Shown here: positions 61,777-64,000 of the stretch, piece by piece
How the letters are laid out: every line of letters starts with the position of its first letter
Numbering within the stretch: position 1 is the stretch's first letter
The notes under the pieces: generated by a model
The model's input: the letters and a program-made list of their open reading frames with translations, nothing else
What the model was told of the DNA's origin: nothing
Database searches by the model: none
Assembly: GCA_019636795.1 (NCBI GenBank)
Contig: JAHBWW010000004.1
Coordinates: 186,001 to 250,000 of the forward strand
Direction of reading: 5' to 3'
Length of the DNA stretch: 64,000 bases
Origin: Phycisphaeraceae bacterium
GTDB lineage: Bacteria; Planctomycetota; Phycisphaerae; Phycisphaerales; UBA1924
Translations under genes and position numbers: made by a program

Positions 61777-63198
61777 ATGAGACGCTTTTTGACATTTATG
61801 CCCGCGATGGTGGTGTTGCTGACTGCCTTGACGGTCCTGCAGGCGGCTCCGACGGCACTGCGCAAGATCGGCCACAGTGCCACGGCAGTGCGCATTGATA
61901 TTGCGCATCAGACGCTTGGTGAAGATGACATTCTCGAGCGAATCGACCGTGCGGTGTCTGCGATTGCGGAGGCGATCGAGCCGGGCGTGGTCCATGTCGA
62001 TGTGAGTTCGTCGGGGTCTCGCGCTTCGACTACAGGTTCGGGATGGGTGCTCGACAAGCGCGGGCACATCGTGACCAACTCGCACGTCGTGCGCGGGGCG
62101 GATGCAGTACGGGTGCAGTTCTTCGATGGGCGAGTTGTTCAGGCCGAACTGATCGGGGCCGATCCTTTTACAGATATTGCGGTCCTCAGAGTGAATACGT
62201 CCGACGGGCTCTTTCCGCTGACGCTCGCGCGTGGGCGTGTGCCTCGCAAGGGTGAGCGTGTGTATGCCTTCGGCTCGCCATTCGGGTTCAAGTTCTCAAT
62301 GAGCGAGGGGATCGTGTCGGGACTCGGGCGAAACCCGTCGGGGTCGCTCGGGTTCGGGGGGTACACGAATTTCATTCAGACCGATGCTGCGGTCAATCCG
62401 GGCAATTCCGGTGGGCCTCTGGTCGATGTTCGCGGGCAACTGGTAGGGATGAACGTCGCGATCGCGACCGGGCGCGACACGCAGGGAACGCAGGACTCGG
62501 GCGACTCTGCGGGCATCAGTTTCGCGATTCCGGTCGGGACGATTGAGCCGATTGTGTCGCAGATCATCGAAGGGGGCCAGGTGGCGCGCGGGTTCGTGGG
62601 CGTGCAGTTTCGCGAAAGCGAAGATCGCGTGTCGCTCCCGGATGGCTCGTCGGTGGTTGGCACTCGTGTGACTCGGGTGATCGACGATGGTCCAGCAGCC
62701 CGTGCAGGTTTGCGGGCTGACGATGTCATTGTGTCGATCGCGGACTACTCGGTCACGGGTTCGCAGGCTTTGCAGGCGTTGATCAGTTCGTCGAGACCAG
62801 GAGCGGTGATTCCGATGCAGGTGTTGCGGGGTGATCGGTTGTTGCCGGTGCAGATCACACTCGATGAAATGCCGCTCTCGAATATGCTCGATCGGATCGA
62901 AGGCCAGGTCTACCGGCAACTCGGTGTGCGCGTGCGGACGGTCTATCTCGAGAACGGCGGGACTGGCGCGGCGATCATGACGGTCACGGAAGGATCGATC
63001 GCATCGAGACTGGGGCTGCGCCCGGGTCAGATTGTGCTTTCGGTTGATGGGCGGTTGATCGCAACTCGCAACGACTTCCTCGAAGCGGTCTATACCGGCA
63101 GGCTGCTCAATGGCGGGGAACTACCGTTCGTGGTTGTCTCGAGCGACGAGAGCAACGCCACTCGTGCAACGATCAGGGTTCGGATCTATCCTCGCTAG
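61777..63198 (+). CDS. HtrA/DegP-type serine protease with two PDZ domains (473 aa)
   Basis: The ATG at 61777 follows CCGGAGAAA and gives an N-terminal signal or anchor (FLTFMPAMVVLLTALTVLQA). The trypsin-like triad is His in VTNSHVVRG, Asp in ADPFTDIAVLR and Ser in NPGNSGGPLVD. PDZ1 starts near RGFVGVQFRESED and PDZ2 near GQVYRQLGVRVRTV. Periplasmic protein quality control is the usual role. The final 26 bp overlap the convergent YdjY-like gene. Confidence 0.94.
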   Translation: MRRFLTFMPAMVVLLTALTVLQAAPTALRKIGHSATAVRIDIAHQTLGEDDILERIDRAVSAIAEAIEPGVVHVDVSSSGSRASTTGSGWVLDKRGHIVTNSHVVRGADAVRVQFFDGRVVQAELIGADPFTDIAVLRVNTSDGLFPLTLARGRVPRKGERVYAFGSPFGFKFSMSEGIVSGLGRNPSGSLGFGGYTNFIQTDAAVNPGNSGGPLVDVRGQLVGMNVAIATGRDTQGTQDSGDSAGISFAIPVGTIEPIVSQIIEGGQVARGFVGVQFRESEDRVSLPDGSSVVGTRVTRVIDDGPAARAGLRADDVIVSIADYSVTGSQALQALISSSRPGAVIPMQVLRGDRLLPVQITLDEMPLSNMLDRIEGQVYRQLGVRVRTVYLENGGTGAAIMTVTEGSIASRLGLRPGQIVLSVDGRLIATRNDFLEAVYTGRLLNGGELPFVVVSSDESNATRATIRVRIYPR

Positions 63199-63922
63199 AC
63201 CGAATGATGATCGCCACCGGAGCAGCGAACTTCGGAATTGACGGGTTGCGAGCGAGGAACGAAGGCGTCTGGATCATCGAATCAGGATGATGCATCGCGA
63301 GCGGGGAAATGACCTCGGAGCCGAAGGTCGTCAGTCCGATGATCGTGCCTTCGAGATCGGCCCAGTATCGCTCCTGCCCGGCAATTCGGCGGATTGCCGA
63401 ACCAGCAAACACCCATTGCTGTGGTCCGAGCGTGCTTCGATCAGGCAGAACTTCGATCCAGTTTTCAGGCGGGACAAGCGCTGCGCCGCCATCGGGTGGC
63501 ACGCGAAAGTGCACCTCGAGCGGTGGGCCTGTCGGAGGGATCGCGCGAAGCGAGCCATCGGCAAGTTCGAAGCGACCTGGCGAGCCCGGCTCAAGACCGA
63601 GCATCAAGAGAGCAGCGTGGATGTGCGAAGGTCTGGCGTCGGTGACGACGAGAGCCTCGTGTTCACGCGAGTCAGGCGAGCATGCGATCAGTTCGAGGTA
63701 CACATCGGGCGTCTGCGGATCGTGCATGTCTGTTGCAATACGCGCGTCGATTTCGATGGTGCGGGAGGCCAGATCGAGGCGCACATGCGGAAAAACTTCG
63801 ATGAAACGAGACTCTGTTGAGGGTCTTGTTGACTCGAACGGTTCACTTGCCGATTGATTGCGCGGCGAGGACGCGCACCCCGCGAGCGTGGCCAGGGCCA
63901 GTGTGAGCAATGCCGCCCTCAT
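63173..63922 (-). CDS. YdjY-like lipoprotein (249 aa)
   Basis: Lipobox LATLAGCASS at the N-terminus. VFPHVRLDLASRTIEIDARI, VYLELIACSPDSREHEALVV and ARPSHIHAALLMLGLEPG form the YdjY-type domain, followed by VQ-like beta segments (PENWIEVLPD; GTIIGLTTFGSEVISP). Function unknown. Its ATG overlaps the stop of the upstream gene by 4 bp. Confidence 0.82.
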   Translation of the reverse strand: MRAALLTLALATLAGCASSPRNQSASEPFESTRPSTESRFIEVFPHVRLDLASRTIEIDARIATDMHDPQTPDVYLELIACSPDSREHEALVVTDARPSHIHAALLMLGLEPGSPGRFELADGSLRAIPPTGPPLEVHFRVPPDGGAALVPPENWIEVLPDRSTLGPQQWVFAGSAIRRIAGQERYWADLEGTIIGLTTFGSEVISPLAMHHPDSMIQTPSFLARNPSIPKFAAPVAIIIRSSEDRSEP

Positions 63923-64000
63923 TGGCCGAATCTCCCGACAAGTTCTGCAAACCGTTGTCCCCGTTCAATGAAGTTGCTGAACTGATCCCACGAGGCGCAT
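63919..64000 (-). CDS. C-terminal end of an upstream gene (cut by window edge)
   Basis: A frame open at the window edge ends WDQFSNFIERGQRFAEL then VGRFGQ and stops at 63919, sharing ATGA with the YdjY-like gene. The overlap indicates translational coupling. Too short to identify. Confidence 0.6.
   Translation of the reverse strand, partial: CASWDQFSNFIERGQRFAELVGRFGQ

Overview
The window is a high-GC bacterial chromosome segment that most likely comes from a planctomycete of the class Phycisphaerae. Lineage evidence read from the sequence: three secreted proteins end in a GC-type dockerin-like tail (D-x-N-G-D-G / LDFFDVQ repeats closing in Cys); there is a CotH/lamin-tail protein, a double-DUF1080 protein and a PEP-CTERM-like protein; an ECF sigma factor overlaps a giant Ser/Thr kinase carrying WD40 repeats; and there is a CxxC...CPxC zinc-ribbon membrane protein of a planctomycetal style. 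The class-level assignment is inference. I saw no rRNA, tRNA or CRISPR array.

Layout. 1-1.5 kb: 3' end of a serA-like dehydrogenase and serC (serine synthesis). 1.9-5.1 kb: a membrane TPR protein with near-identical 126-bp repeats, followed by a gene-free stretch of 21-bp-period repeats. 5.8-11.5 kb: secreted proteins (CotH, a dockerin-tailed protein, DUF1080x2). 11.5-19.4 kb, all minus strand: pdhA-pdhB-two tiny membrane ORFs-pdhC, a K+ channel with RCK domains, and recQ. 19.6-20.6 kb: rpsL-rpsG. 20.8-28.6 kb: mdh, PEP-CTERM protein, asnB, a Ser/Thr kinase, a frameshifted trkH and a TrkA_C-only gene.

28.6-38.2 kb is the accessory region. It holds a truncated RHS-core gene with a dockerin-like insert and a low-GC C-terminal cargo, a candidate membrane immunity gene, and a second, degenerate copy of the same RHS segment (a 303-bp direct repeat 2182 bp away). 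It also holds a zinc-ribbon gene bracketed by 61-bp direct repeats, a 13-unit alternating 21-bp repeat array, a DUF454 gene, an S9 peptidase, and composite hairpin repeats flanking an orphan gene.

38.2-48.9 kb is a minus-strand block for anaerobic respiration: dihaem cytochrome c, nosZ (clade II type by its Sec-like signal), a membrane protein, nosD, nosF, nosY, nosL, two Rrf2 regulators, a VOC protein and an MBL-rhodanese fusion. nosD/F/Y/L are joined by 4-bp ATGA overlaps. A promoter with an inverted-repeat operator candidate lies ahead of the cytochrome gene. The set predicts respiratory N2O reduction.

49-64 kb: a dockerin-tailed protein, a hydrolase, two methyltransferases, the ECF sigma/WD40-kinase pair, an ABC-F ATPase, a PQQ-type sugar dehydrogenase, panB, an HtrA protease, a YdjY-like lipoprotein, and the tail of one more gene at the edge.

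The best candidates for something undescribed are the RHS/dockerin tip module with its cargo pair (28.8-31.3 kb), the 21-bp-period arrays at about 5.5 and 33.3 kb, the composite hairpin repeats with compensatory stem changes (36.9-38.2 kb), and the two tiny membrane proteins inside the pdh operon.
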